DNA of 16,364 nt from CAYPQL01 sp964412905 (GTDB lineage: Bacteria > Patescibacteriota > Minisyncoccia > JAHIHE01 > JAGLIN01). The stretch covers positions 1 to 16,364 of the forward strand of contig CAYPQL010000033.1 in the NCBI GenBank assembly GCA_964412905.1, given 5' to 3'. The notes under the pieces were generated by a model that worked only from the letters and a program-made list of their open reading frames with translations, was not told the DNA's origin and did not search any database. Shown one piece after another: positions 1-5,681 of this stretch (positions are counted from its first letter, which is position 1; every line of letters starts with the position of its first letter). The position numbers and the translations under genes were made by a program.

Positions 1-88
1 AATATTTTCTTAATTTCATATCTCTTACCCATAGAAATGTCGGAAGAACCTAATTAAACATTATGACAAATTTACTGACCTAAAAAAG

Positions 89-295
89 ATGCGAGATGAA
101 ATAAAAAGGACAACGTCTGCAGAGATATACGTAAAAAATGAAGTATACTATATTAGATTAAAGTACTATGATAAAACTGAAAAATTATATAAAACTTTAG
201 ACGACAGATTGTCTTCGGTGGTGTTCGCACAAAGCGCTTTTTTATGTATTCTAGCAATAAACTTAAAAAAATTTATAATAAAAAATAATTCATAA
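89..295 (+). CDS. Small hypothetical protein (doubtful)
   Basis: A 68-residue open frame that I do not recognise. Its N-terminal half (roughly residues 10-38) is charged and aromatic, with a YYIRLKYYDKTEKLYKTLD stretch resembling a beta-hairpin; the C-terminal third is hydrophobic and ends in a Lys-rich tail. There is no Shine-Dalgarno site before the ATG, and the frame stays open upstream to a TAG at 32-34 without another ATG. The ORF ends 26 bases before tgt on the same strand. It could be a real small gene, a remnant, or chance in AT-rich DNA; no domain supports a function. Confidence 0.3.
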   Translation: MRDEIKRTTSAEIYVKNEVYYIRLKYYDKTEKLYKTLDDRLSSVVFAQSAFLCILAINLKKFIIKNNS

Positions 296-321
296 AAGAT
301 TAGCTTGACTTGTTTAATTCT

Positions 322-1557
322 ATGTCCTTCAACTTAATAAAAAAATCAAAAAAATCCAAGGCCAGGCTAGGGGAAATAATGACTAGACATGGGGTTATTC
401 AGACTCCGTGTTTTATGCCGATCGCGACTTGCGGGAGCGTGAAGTCGGTGGATAGCGCGGAGATGGAAAAACTTGGGGCGCAGATAATTTTGGGCAACAC
501 TTATCATTTGTATTTAAGGCCGACCGACAAACTAATAAAAAAACTTGGCGGATTGCACAAGTTTATGAATTGGGACGGTCCCATTCTAACGGACAGCGGA
601 GGGTATCAGGTTTTCTCTCTGGCGAAAATGAGGAAAATATCCGAGAAAGGAGCGGAGTTCAAATCGCATATTGATGGATCGCATCATATCCTTACTCCCG
701 AAAAATCAATTGAAATCCAACGGAATTTGGGAAGCGATATTATGATGGTTCTGGACGAGTGTGCGCCATATCCGGCGGACAAGGAATATATTAAAAAATC
801 ATTGGAACTCACGACAAGATGGGCGGGTCGTTGCAAAGAATATTTTGAAAAAACCCAAGGCCCAAAGCCCAAAGTCCAAACAAATCTCAAATCTCAAATC
901 TCAAATTTTGAACAGCTTCCAACTTCCAAATTCCCAGCCCAAGGCTGGTCCGCCTCGGGCGGAAAAATTCCAAATTCACTACTCTTCGGTATCGTGCAGG
1001 GCGGGACATACAAAGATTTAAGAGAAGAATCCGCCAAGCAGTTATTAAACATCGGTTTTGACGGTTATGCGATCGGCGGAGTTTCGGTGGGGGAGCCGAG
1101 CGAGAAAATGTTCAAAGCCGTGGATTGGACAATCCCATTTTTGCCGGAAGATAAGCCCAGATATTTGATGGGAGTCGGGAAGCCGGAAGAAATTCTCGGG
1201 GCTGTGGCAATGGGAATTGATATGTTTGATTGCGTGATCCCAACCAGAAACGCAAGGCATGGAACATTGTATAAATTTAAAAATCAAAAATCAAAAATCA
1301 AAATTATAGACAAAAAAATAAAAATAGAAAATAACAACGCGGGATTTTATGAAATTTTGCATATTACGAACGAGAAATTTAAGGCCGACAGAAAACCTAT
1401 TGACAAAAATTGCGGATGTTTTACCTGTCAAAATTATTCTCGCGCCTATCTCAGGCATCTTTTTATGGCCAAAGAACTTCTCTCTTTGCGTCTGGCAAGC
1501 ATTCATAATATTTATTTTTATTTGGAATTGATGAGAAGGATCAGAAACTCGGTTTGA
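322..1557 (+). CDS. tgt: tRNA-guanine transglycosylase (queuine/preQ1 tRNA-ribosyltransferase)
   Basis: Exchanges guanine-34 for a 7-deazaguanine base in GUN-anticodon tRNAs (His, Asp, Asn, Tyr), the base-insertion step of queuosine formation. Numbered from the ATG at 322 (411 aa): DSGGYQVFS with general-base Asp91, GIVQGG and GFDGYAIGG in the barrel, MGVGKPEE, FDCVIPTRNARHG with nucleophile Asp303, and zinc ligands CGCFTC (Cys364, Cys366, Cys369) plus His395. All key residues are present. A TTG at 310 in the same frame would add four residues; I prefer the ATG. The protein is longer than the usual ~375 residues because of two low-complexity insertions: about residues 180-218, built from heptanucleotide repeats and two small palindromes, and a Lys/Ile/Asn stretch near residues 317-340, also repeat-derived. 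Neither touches the catalytic motifs. No Shine-Dalgarno site is visible. Confidence 0.97.
   Translation: MSFNLIKKSKKSKARLGEIMTRHGVIQTPCFMPIATCGSVKSVDSAEMEKLGAQIILGNTYHLYLRPTDKLIKKLGGLHKFMNWDGPILTDSGGYQVFSLAKMRKISEKGAEFKSHIDGSHHILTPEKSIEIQRNLGSDIMMVLDECAPYPADKEYIKKSLELTTRWAGRCKEYFEKTQGPKPKVQTNLKSQISNFEQLPTSKFPAQGWSASGGKIPNSLLFGIVQGGTYKDLREESAKQLLNIGFDGYAIGGVSVGEPSEKMFKAVDWTIPFLPEDKPRYLMGVGKPEEILGAVAMGIDMFDCVIPTRNARHGTLYKFKNQKSKIKIIDKKIKIENNNAGFYEILHITNEKFKADRKPIDKNCGCFTCQNYSRAYLRHLFMAKELLSLRLASIHNIYFYLELMRRIRNSV
854..944 (+). repeat. Degenerate heptanucleotide array inside tgt
   Basis: Read in steps of seven from 854, the DNA gives cccaagg, cccaaag, cccaaag, tccaaac, then aaatctc three times, aaatttt, gaacagc, ttccaac, ttccaaa, ttcccag, cccaagg. 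The middle three units are identical; the others are variants. The array is translated as a low-complexity linker in Tgt. Confidence 0.75.
934..963 (+). repeat. Two adjacent 6-3-6 palindromes inside tgt
   Basis: CCAGCC-caa-GGCTGG (934-948) is followed at once by TCCGCC-tcg-GGCGGA (949-963). Both are perfect 6-bp stems with 3-base loops and are much more GC-rich than their surroundings. The TCCGCC/GGCGGA type recurs at 3472-3486 and inside the element at 10309-10467. Confidence 0.8.
1279..1303 (+). repeat. Heptanucleotide repeat (aaaaatc) inside tgt
   Basis: Three exact tandem copies of aaaaatc (1279-1299) followed by a partial fourth. They encode part of the Lys/Ile-rich insertion just after the HGTLY segment of Tgt and preserve the reading frame. 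Confidence 0.75.
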
Positions 1558-1598
1558 AGTTTGATTTATCGTTGGGAATTTTAATATTTATATCAAGC

Positions 1599-1626
1599 GA
1601 AGGCGACATTCGCGAATGTCGCCTTC
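1599..1626. repeat. Perfect 28-bp palindrome downstream of tgt
   Basis: The arms GAAGGCGACATTCG (1599-1612) and CGAATGTCGCCTTC (1613-1626) are exact reverse complements with no spacer. The element lies 42 bases after the tgt stop. No T-run follows, so it is not a standard intrinsic terminator, although the transcript could still fold. It may be a dispersed palindromic repeat or a protein-binding site. Confidence 0.8.
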
Positions 1627-1686
1627 AGGAAGCGCTTTGCGTATGTGTTGAAAACCTAATTTATAAACCACTAACAAAAAAAAATT

Positions 1687-2127
1687 ATGAAAATATTTTT
1701 TGCGTCTCCGATAAGAGGGGATAGAAGCAATTTAGAAACTAATAAATTTATTGTTAAGCTAATTAAAGAGCTTGGACACAAAGTTTTGACGGAACATACC
1801 GTAAAAGAAAAAGAAAAGCTGGTGGAAATTGAAAATAATTTCGGGCATGCGAATGTATACCAAAGAGATATGAGCTGGCTCAAAGAATGCGATCTTATGA
1901 TTGCGGAGGCTAGCGCTCCGAGTTTTGGAGTCGGTTATGAAACCGGATATCTGCTGGGAAGCGCTGATTCTTCTGATAGAAAAAACAGAAAGGTTATAAT
2001 TCTATATGATAAAAATGTTGAAAATTCAGTTTCCGCTTTGGCAGTCGGCAATACTGATCCAAACGCAATCGTGTTCGGTTATGAGAGCGAAGAAGACATC
2101 AGGCAATTTTTGAAAAAATATTTATAA
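1687..2127 (+). CDS. DNPH1/Rcl-like 2'-deoxynucleoside 5'-phosphate N-hydrolase
   Basis: A 146-residue protein of the nucleoside 2-deoxyribosyltransferase superfamily, closest in motif layout to animal DNPH1 (Rcl), which hydrolyses the N-glycosidic bond of deoxynucleoside monophosphates. Visible matches: N-terminal MKIFFASPIRGDR (phosphate and sugar site), KVLTEH at 32-37, the RD.SWL motif with Asp61, and SFGVGYETG at 79-87, where Glu85 is the expected catalytic glutamate. The length is typical and the domain looks complete. The ATG is the only sensible start, and an A-rich stretch rather than a Shine-Dalgarno site precedes it. It lies between tgt and the trhP-like gene on the same strand, 19 bases before the latter. 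Family membership is well supported. The physiological substrate is not: nucleotide-pool cleaning is the family role, and salvage of a modified base is a speculative alternative given the neighbours. Confidence 0.85.
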   Translation: MKIFFASPIRGDRSNLETNKFIVKLIKELGHKVLTEHTVKEKEKLVEIENNFGHANVYQRDMSWLKECDLMIAEASAPSFGVGYETGYLLGSADSSDRKNRKVIILYDKNVENSVSALAVGNTDPNAIVFGYESEEDIRQFLKKYL

Positions 2128-2146
2128 AAAATGTTAAAATATTTGT

Positions 2147-3250
2147 ATGCTTAAATGTTCAAATGATTCCGAGCTTCTTGCTCCGGCGGGAAGTTTTGAG
2201 AAAGCAAAATGCGCTTTGGAATTCGGAGCGGACGCGATTTACGCGGGATTGCCTGATTTTTCTTTGCGCGCCCGAATCAATAAATTTGACGAGAAACAAA
2301 TCATAGAAGCGATAGAATACGCTCATAATAAAAATAAAAAAATTTACATAACAACCAATATTTTCGCGCATAATCATCATTTGGATATTCTTAAAAAACA
2401 TTTGCGGATTTTCAGGAATAATTTGCCGGACGCTTTTGTCGCTTCCGATGCCGGCGTAATCCGGATAATAAAAAAGATTCTGCCCAAAGCAAGCATTCAT
2501 CTTTCCACGCAGGCGAACACTACGAATTGGCAAGCGGCGAAATTTTGGCGCGAGCAAGGCATAAAAAGAATAGTTCTGGCGAGAGAATTAACCCTTGAAG
2601 AAATAAAAGAAATTCACGAGAAAGTTCCAAAATTGGAATTGGAGTATTTTGTTCATGGCGCGATGTGCATGGCATATTCCGGAAGATGTTTATTGAGTTC
2701 GTGGCAAGTAGGCAGAAGTTCAAATCTCGGAGATTGCGCGCAAAATTGCCGGTGGAAATATAAATTAGTTGAGGAAAAAAGACCGGACGAATATATTCCG
2801 GTAGAACAAGATAAGCAGGGATCATACTTATTAAATTCTAAAGATTTATGTTTAATTGAATATTTAGATGATTTGAAAAGCGCCGGCATAATTTCTTTCA
2901 AAATTGAAGGTCGGGCAAAAAGCGTTTATTATTTATCGCAAGCCGTGAAAGCGTATAGAACGGCAATTGATATAAATTTCAACAAAAATAGTAATAATAA
3001 AAAAATAGGCACTTTCTCCACGGCCGTGGGAAAAGTTCATATAAGCAAAAAGAAAAAAAATAAAATAAAAAAGCTGAAAAGCGATTTAATGAAGTTGTCT
3101 AACAGAACTTTTACGACAGGATTCTTGTTTGGCGAGTGTAAATTCAAGGGGCAGGAAACGAGATTTTCGCATACTGAAGAAGAGTATGAGTTTGTAGGAG
3201 AAGTGGTTGAACTAAAAACTAAAAACGAAAAACTAAAAATGAAAAACTAA
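2147..3250 (+). CDS. trhP: U32 family tRNA uridine hydroxylation protein (TrhP-like), catalytic part of a split gene
   Basis: A 367-residue U32 'peptidase' family protein. TrhP/YegQ and its relatives are needed for 5-hydroxyuridine at wobble position 34 of tRNAs, not for proteolysis. Motifs: ELLAPAGSFEKAKCALEFGADAIY near the N-terminus, the U32 signature EYFVHGAMCMAYSGRC at 166-181, then GDCAQNCRWKY. Cys174, Cys181, Cys197 and Cys201 form the conserved cysteine set. FKIEGRAKS follows in the barrel end. The frame stops at 3248-3250 in a heptanucleotide repeat, just where the C-terminal beta domain should begin; that domain continues in the next frame from 3253. The product may be a free catalytic domain, or part of a 467-residue protein if repeat number changes or frameshifting occurs. 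The ATG at 2147 has no Shine-Dalgarno site. Confidence 0.88.
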   Translation: MLKCSNDSELLAPAGSFEKAKCALEFGADAIYAGLPDFSLRARINKFDEKQIIEAIEYAHNKNKKIYITTNIFAHNHHLDILKKHLRIFRNNLPDAFVASDAGVIRIIKKILPKASIHLSTQANTTNWQAAKFWREQGIKRIVLARELTLEEIKEIHEKVPKLELEYFVHGAMCMAYSGRCLLSSWQVGRSSNLGDCAQNCRWKYKLVEEKRPDEYIPVEQDKQGSYLLNSKDLCLIEYLDDLKSAGIISFKIEGRAKSVYYLSQAVKAYRTAIDINFNKNSNNKKIGTFSTAVGKVHISKKKKNKIKKLKSDLMKLSNRTFTTGFLFGECKFKGQETRFSHTEEEYEFVGEVVELKTKNEKLKMKN

Positions 3251-3262
3251 AAATGAAAAACA
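3214..3262 (+). repeat. Heptanucleotide tandem array at the trhP frame break
   Basis: Seven consecutive 7-base units: aaaaact, aaaaacg, aaaaact, aaaaatg, aaaaact, aaaaatg, aaaaaca. The aaaaact-aaaaatg pair occurs twice in tandem (3228-3241 and 3242-3255), giving a 14-bp period. The stop codon of the upstream frame and the ATG of the downstream frame are both made by the second 14-bp copy. Confidence 0.9.
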
Positions 3263-3564
3263 TAGAAACAAAAAATAGAAATTCAAAAAGTAACAAAGAT
3301 AATAATAACAAAAATAATTTAGATTATAATCAAAGCTATAGTTTTGTTAAAATCAAGGTTCACAACGCGCTTTTTGCCGGGGACAGAGTTGAGTTTATCC
3401 AGCCCAAGGGAGATAATATTTTTTGCAAGATTAAAAATATCTATGACGACAAAACTTTGGAAAAAATAAAGTCCGCCCACGGCGGACAAGAGAAAATGGC
3501 TTATATTGAGATTGGCAAAATGCCGGAAGTTTTCAGCGTGATGAGGAAGAAATTAAATTGTTAA
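3253..3564 (+). CDS. C-terminal domain of U32 (TrhP-like) protein, second half of a split gene
   Basis: This 103-residue frame starts two bases after the stop of the U32 catalytic part and lies in the -1 frame relative to it. After a Lys/Asn-rich low-complexity start (residues 1-30), the segment FVKIKVHNALFAGDRVEFIQPKGDNIFCKIKNIYD, then SAHGGQEKMAYIEIGKMPE, matches the beta-barrel domain that normally ends U32 tRNA-modification proteins. That domain is not expected to act alone. The TAA-AA-ATG arrangement would allow translational reinitiation, giving two polypeptides. The -1 frame is open back to 3223, so a frameshift in the A-rich tract would also produce a fusion. The stretch encoding SAHGGQ contains a GTCCGCC-cac-GGCGGAC palindrome (3471-3487). 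Confidence 0.75.
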   Translation: MKNIETKNRNSKSNKDNNNKNNLDYNQSYSFVKIKVHNALFAGDRVEFIQPKGDNIFCKIKNIYDDKTLEKIKSAHGGQEKMAYIEIGKMPEVFSVMRKKLNC

Positions 3565-3657
3565 ATTGTTAATAAAATATTTAGATGTTTAAATGCTTTC
3601 ATTTTTGATTGCATGGACGATCAAAGCACTGAATTACCACCTAAATCCGCCTAAGCC

Positions 3658-3686
3658 TTGATAAAATATTTTATTTGTGTTAGAGT
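3658..3686 (+). promoter_or_regulatory. Putative sigma-70-type promoter for rpmG
   Basis: TTGATA (3658-3663), a 17-base spacer, and TAGAGT (3681-3686). A GGAGG lies at 3699-3703, but it is about 40 bases before the rpmG start and fits better with a 5-codon leader ORF (ATG at 3715, MYFNP) than with rpmG. Confidence 0.4.
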
Positions 3687-3744
3687 GAAGTGTAAATTGG
3701 AGGATTCATCAAATTTATGTATTTTAATCCCTAACTTATTATTT

Positions 3745-3906
3745 ATGTCACAAGACAACCTGATTAAATTGCGATGCAAGGAATGTAAAGAGATTAACTA
3801 TCATTCTTCAAGAAACAAAAAAACCGTAAAAGAGAAGATTGAACTGCCAAAGCATTGTCCTTTTTGCAGAAAGCACACCGATCATGTGGAAGTAAAAGGA
3901 AAATAG
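3745..3906 (+). CDS. rpmG: 50S ribosomal protein L33
   Basis: A 53-residue zinc-ribbon form of L33, a small protein of the large ribosomal subunit near the E site. The sequence starts MSQDNLIKLRCKEC and continues EINYHSSRNKK, the typical L33 core, then CPFC and a basic tail. The paired CxxC motifs (CKEC and CPFC) mark the zinc-binding version. The open frame extends upstream to a TTG at 3658, but that would add 29 residues unlike any L33, and the family begins at the MSQDN methionine, so I place the start at 3745. No Shine-Dalgarno site precedes it. Downstream come a long inverted repeat and tRNA-Trp. Confidence 0.95.
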   Translation: MSQDNLIKLRCKECKEINYHSSRNKKTVKEKIELPKHCPFCRKHTDHVEVKGK

Positions 3907-3938
3907 GGTCAGAAATTTTTTATTTTTGTAAAAAATAT

Positions 3939-4071
3939 CAAGGTGCAAGGACACAAGAAACAAGGAATAAACAAATTACAAAAACCGAATTACAAGTTAC
4001 AAACGATTTAAAGTTTGGTTGTTGCGACTTGAAGTTTGTTTGGTTATTGTATCTTGTGTCCTTGTGTCTTG
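3939..4071. repeat. Long inverted repeat built from 7-base-like units between rpmG and tRNA-Trp
   Basis: The left arm caaggtgcaaggacacaaga (3939-3958) pairs fully with the right arm tcttgtgtccttgtgtcttg (4052-4071), allowing three G-T wobbles. Pairing continues inward with mismatches for about 17 more positions. Both arms contain recurring short units (aattaca, agttaca; aagtttg twice). The right arm ends seven bases before tRNA-Trp. Confidence 0.75.
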
Positions 4072-4078
4072 TCATTTT

Positions 4079-4149
4079 GGGAGCTTGGTTTAGTGGCAGA
4101 ACTTCGGTCTCCAAAACCGACGGCGGGGGTTCGATTCCCTCAGCTCCTG
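4079..4149 (+). tRNA. tRNA-Trp (anticodon CCA)
   Basis: A full cloverleaf can be drawn. Acceptor GGGAGCT (4079-4085) pairs with AGCTCCT (4142-4148), with a G-U first pair. The D arm is short, with AGTGGCAG in the loop. Anticodon stem TCGGT/ACCGA encloses loop CTCCAAA, so the anticodon is CCA (4111-4113). T stem GGGGG/CCCTC encloses loop TTCGATT. The discriminator is G at 4149. CCA is not encoded, so a CCA-adding enzyme is needed. Confidence 0.95.
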
Positions 4150-4183
4150 CGAGATTATATCAGAAATTTTTATTTGAATAGAG

Positions 4184-4212
4184 TTTATATTAAATGATAT
4201 TTTTGATATACT
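4184..4212 (+). promoter_or_regulatory. Putative sigma-70-type promoter for purD
   Basis: TTTATA (4184-4189), a 17-base spacer, and TATACT (4207-4212), about 44 bases before the purD ATG. The -35 match is weak and the -10 is good. Confidence 0.42.
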
Positions 4213-4244
4213 ATCTATAACAAAAACAAAACTGAACATTAACA

Positions 4245-4251
4245 ACGGAGG
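4245..4251 (+). promoter_or_regulatory. Shine-Dalgarno site of purD
   Basis: A GGAGG core is centred near 4248, about six bases before the ATG at 4257. It is the only protein gene in this window with a clear, well-spaced Shine-Dalgarno sequence. Confidence 0.8.
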
Positions 4252-4256
4252 AAAAC

Positions 4257-5534
4257 ATGAAAAGAAAAATAAAAGTATTGATTATAGGACGCGGAGGGAG
4301 AGAGCATGCGTTAGTACGGAAACTTTCTCAATCGCCAAGGGTAGGAGAAATATTTATCGCTCCCGGGAACGGAGGAACGCGCAAGTTGGCGATAAATGTT
4401 CCAATAAATGAAGATGAAATAGATCGCCTGGTTGATTTTGCGAAAGAAAATAAAATTGATCTTACGATCGTAGGGCCGGACAAAGTTTTTGCCGATGGAA
4501 TTGTAGATGAATTTCAAAAAAATGGATTAAAAATATTTGGTCCAAGCAAATACGCGGCTCAAATTGAATCTTCAAAATCATTTGCCAAAAAAATGATGAT
4601 GGAAGAAAACATACCAACCGCGCGGTTTGAAATTTTCAGCGATTACAACGAAGCATTGAAATATGTCATTGAACAAGGGTTGCCGATTGTAATTAAAGCG
4701 AGCGGATTGGCTTTGGGAAAGGGCGTATATATCTGCAAAACAATTGAGGAAGCGGAAACAGCTCTCAAAGAAATTATGCTTGATCGAAAATTTGGAGACG
4801 CTGGAGATGAAGTGGTTATTGAAGAATATTTGGAAGGGCAAGAAGTGTCAGTCCATGCTTTTTCAGATGGAATTACCGCAAAATTATTTCCAACAACGCA
4901 GGATCACAAGCCAATCTTTGCGGGCGGTCCTAATACAGGAGGAATGGGAGTAGTCCCAATATTACTTAGTCCCGAAATGATGGCTGAAATAAAAGAACGA
5001 GTCGTTGATCCGATAATAAGCGCTTTTCAGAAAAAAGGAAAACCATTTATAGGAGTTCTATATCCCGGATTGATAATTACTTCCAAGGGAATTGAGGTAT
5101 TGGAATTTAACGCCAGGTTCGGAGATCCGGAAACGCAATATTATATGCGCGTGTTAAAAACCGATTTAATCGATATTATTGAAGCTTGTCTTGAAGGCAG
5201 GCTCTCTGAAATTGAGATTGAATGGGATTCTACGCCTTGCGTATGCGTTGTCGTTTCCTCCGGCGGATATCCCGGCGAATATGAAAAAGGTTTCCCCATA
5301 CGCGGAATTGATCAAGCGGAAAAAATTCCCGGAGTCGTAATATTCCACGCGGGAACAACTTATGAAGATGGAAAAACAAAAACATCAGGAGGCCGAGTTT
5401 TAGGAGTAACGGCGACAGGCAAGACCATTGAAATAGCTTTAGGTAAAGCGTATAAGGCAATAAGTCTTATAAGTTTTGATGGCATGTATTGTCGCAAAGA
5501 CATTGGATTTCAAATCGTAAAAAGAGGGCCCTAA
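4257..5534 (+). CDS. purD: Phosphoribosylamine--glycine ligase (GAR synthetase)
   Basis: Joins glycine to 5-phosphoribosylamine using ATP, step two of de novo purine synthesis. The 425-residue length is normal and all domains are present: N-terminal GRGGREHA at 11-18, GPDKVFADGIVDEF (usually GPE at the start), FGPSKYAAQIESSKSFAK entering the ATP-grasp fold, KASGLALGKGV at 147-157, GPNTGGMG at 224-231, the metal/ATP segment NARFGDPETQ at 285-294, and the C-terminal SSGGYPGEY and AGT...TSGGRVLGVTATG. Departures from the usual pattern are a shortened segment before GPNTGGMG (QDHKPIFAG, without the common longer acidic stretch) and VVPIL instead of AYSPAP after it. No other purine gene is visible. 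It has its own promoter-like site and Shine-Dalgarno, unlike its neighbours, so it may be regulated separately or acquired by transfer; this is inference. Confidence 0.95.
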   Translation: MKRKIKVLIIGRGGREHALVRKLSQSPRVGEIFIAPGNGGTRKLAINVPINEDEIDRLVDFAKENKIDLTIVGPDKVFADGIVDEFQKNGLKIFGPSKYAAQIESSKSFAKKMMMEENIPTARFEIFSDYNEALKYVIEQGLPIVIKASGLALGKGVYICKTIEEAETALKEIMLDRKFGDAGDEVVIEEYLEGQEVSVHAFSDGITAKLFPTTQDHKPIFAGGPNTGGMGVVPILLSPEMMAEIKERVVDPIISAFQKKGKPFIGVLYPGLIITSKGIEVLEFNARFGDPETQYYMRVLKTDLIDIIEACLEGRLSEIEIEWDSTPCVCVVVSSGGYPGEYEKGFPIRGIDQAEKIPGVVIFHAGTTYEDGKTKTSGGRVLGVTATGKTIEIALGKAYKAISLISFDGMYCRKDIGFQIVKRGP

Positions 5535-5615
5535 TAAATATTTAGTCAGCTCTCATTTTTTTGCAAACATTACTTTCTTAAAAGAATTGCGGCTGATATT
5601 TTTAATAAAATAATC

Positions 5616-5644
5616 TTGACTTCATAAAAATTATTTGCTACTCT
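5616..5644 (+). promoter_or_regulatory. Possible promoter for the coiled-coil gene
   Basis: TTGACT (5616-5621), a 17-base spacer, and TACTCT (5639-5644). The -35 is good and the -10 poor; GATAAT at 5645-5650 is an alternative -10 with too long a spacer. Confidence 0.35.
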
Positions 5645-5681
5645 GATAATGCCAAACAATAATCAATAATTTTATAAAAAT

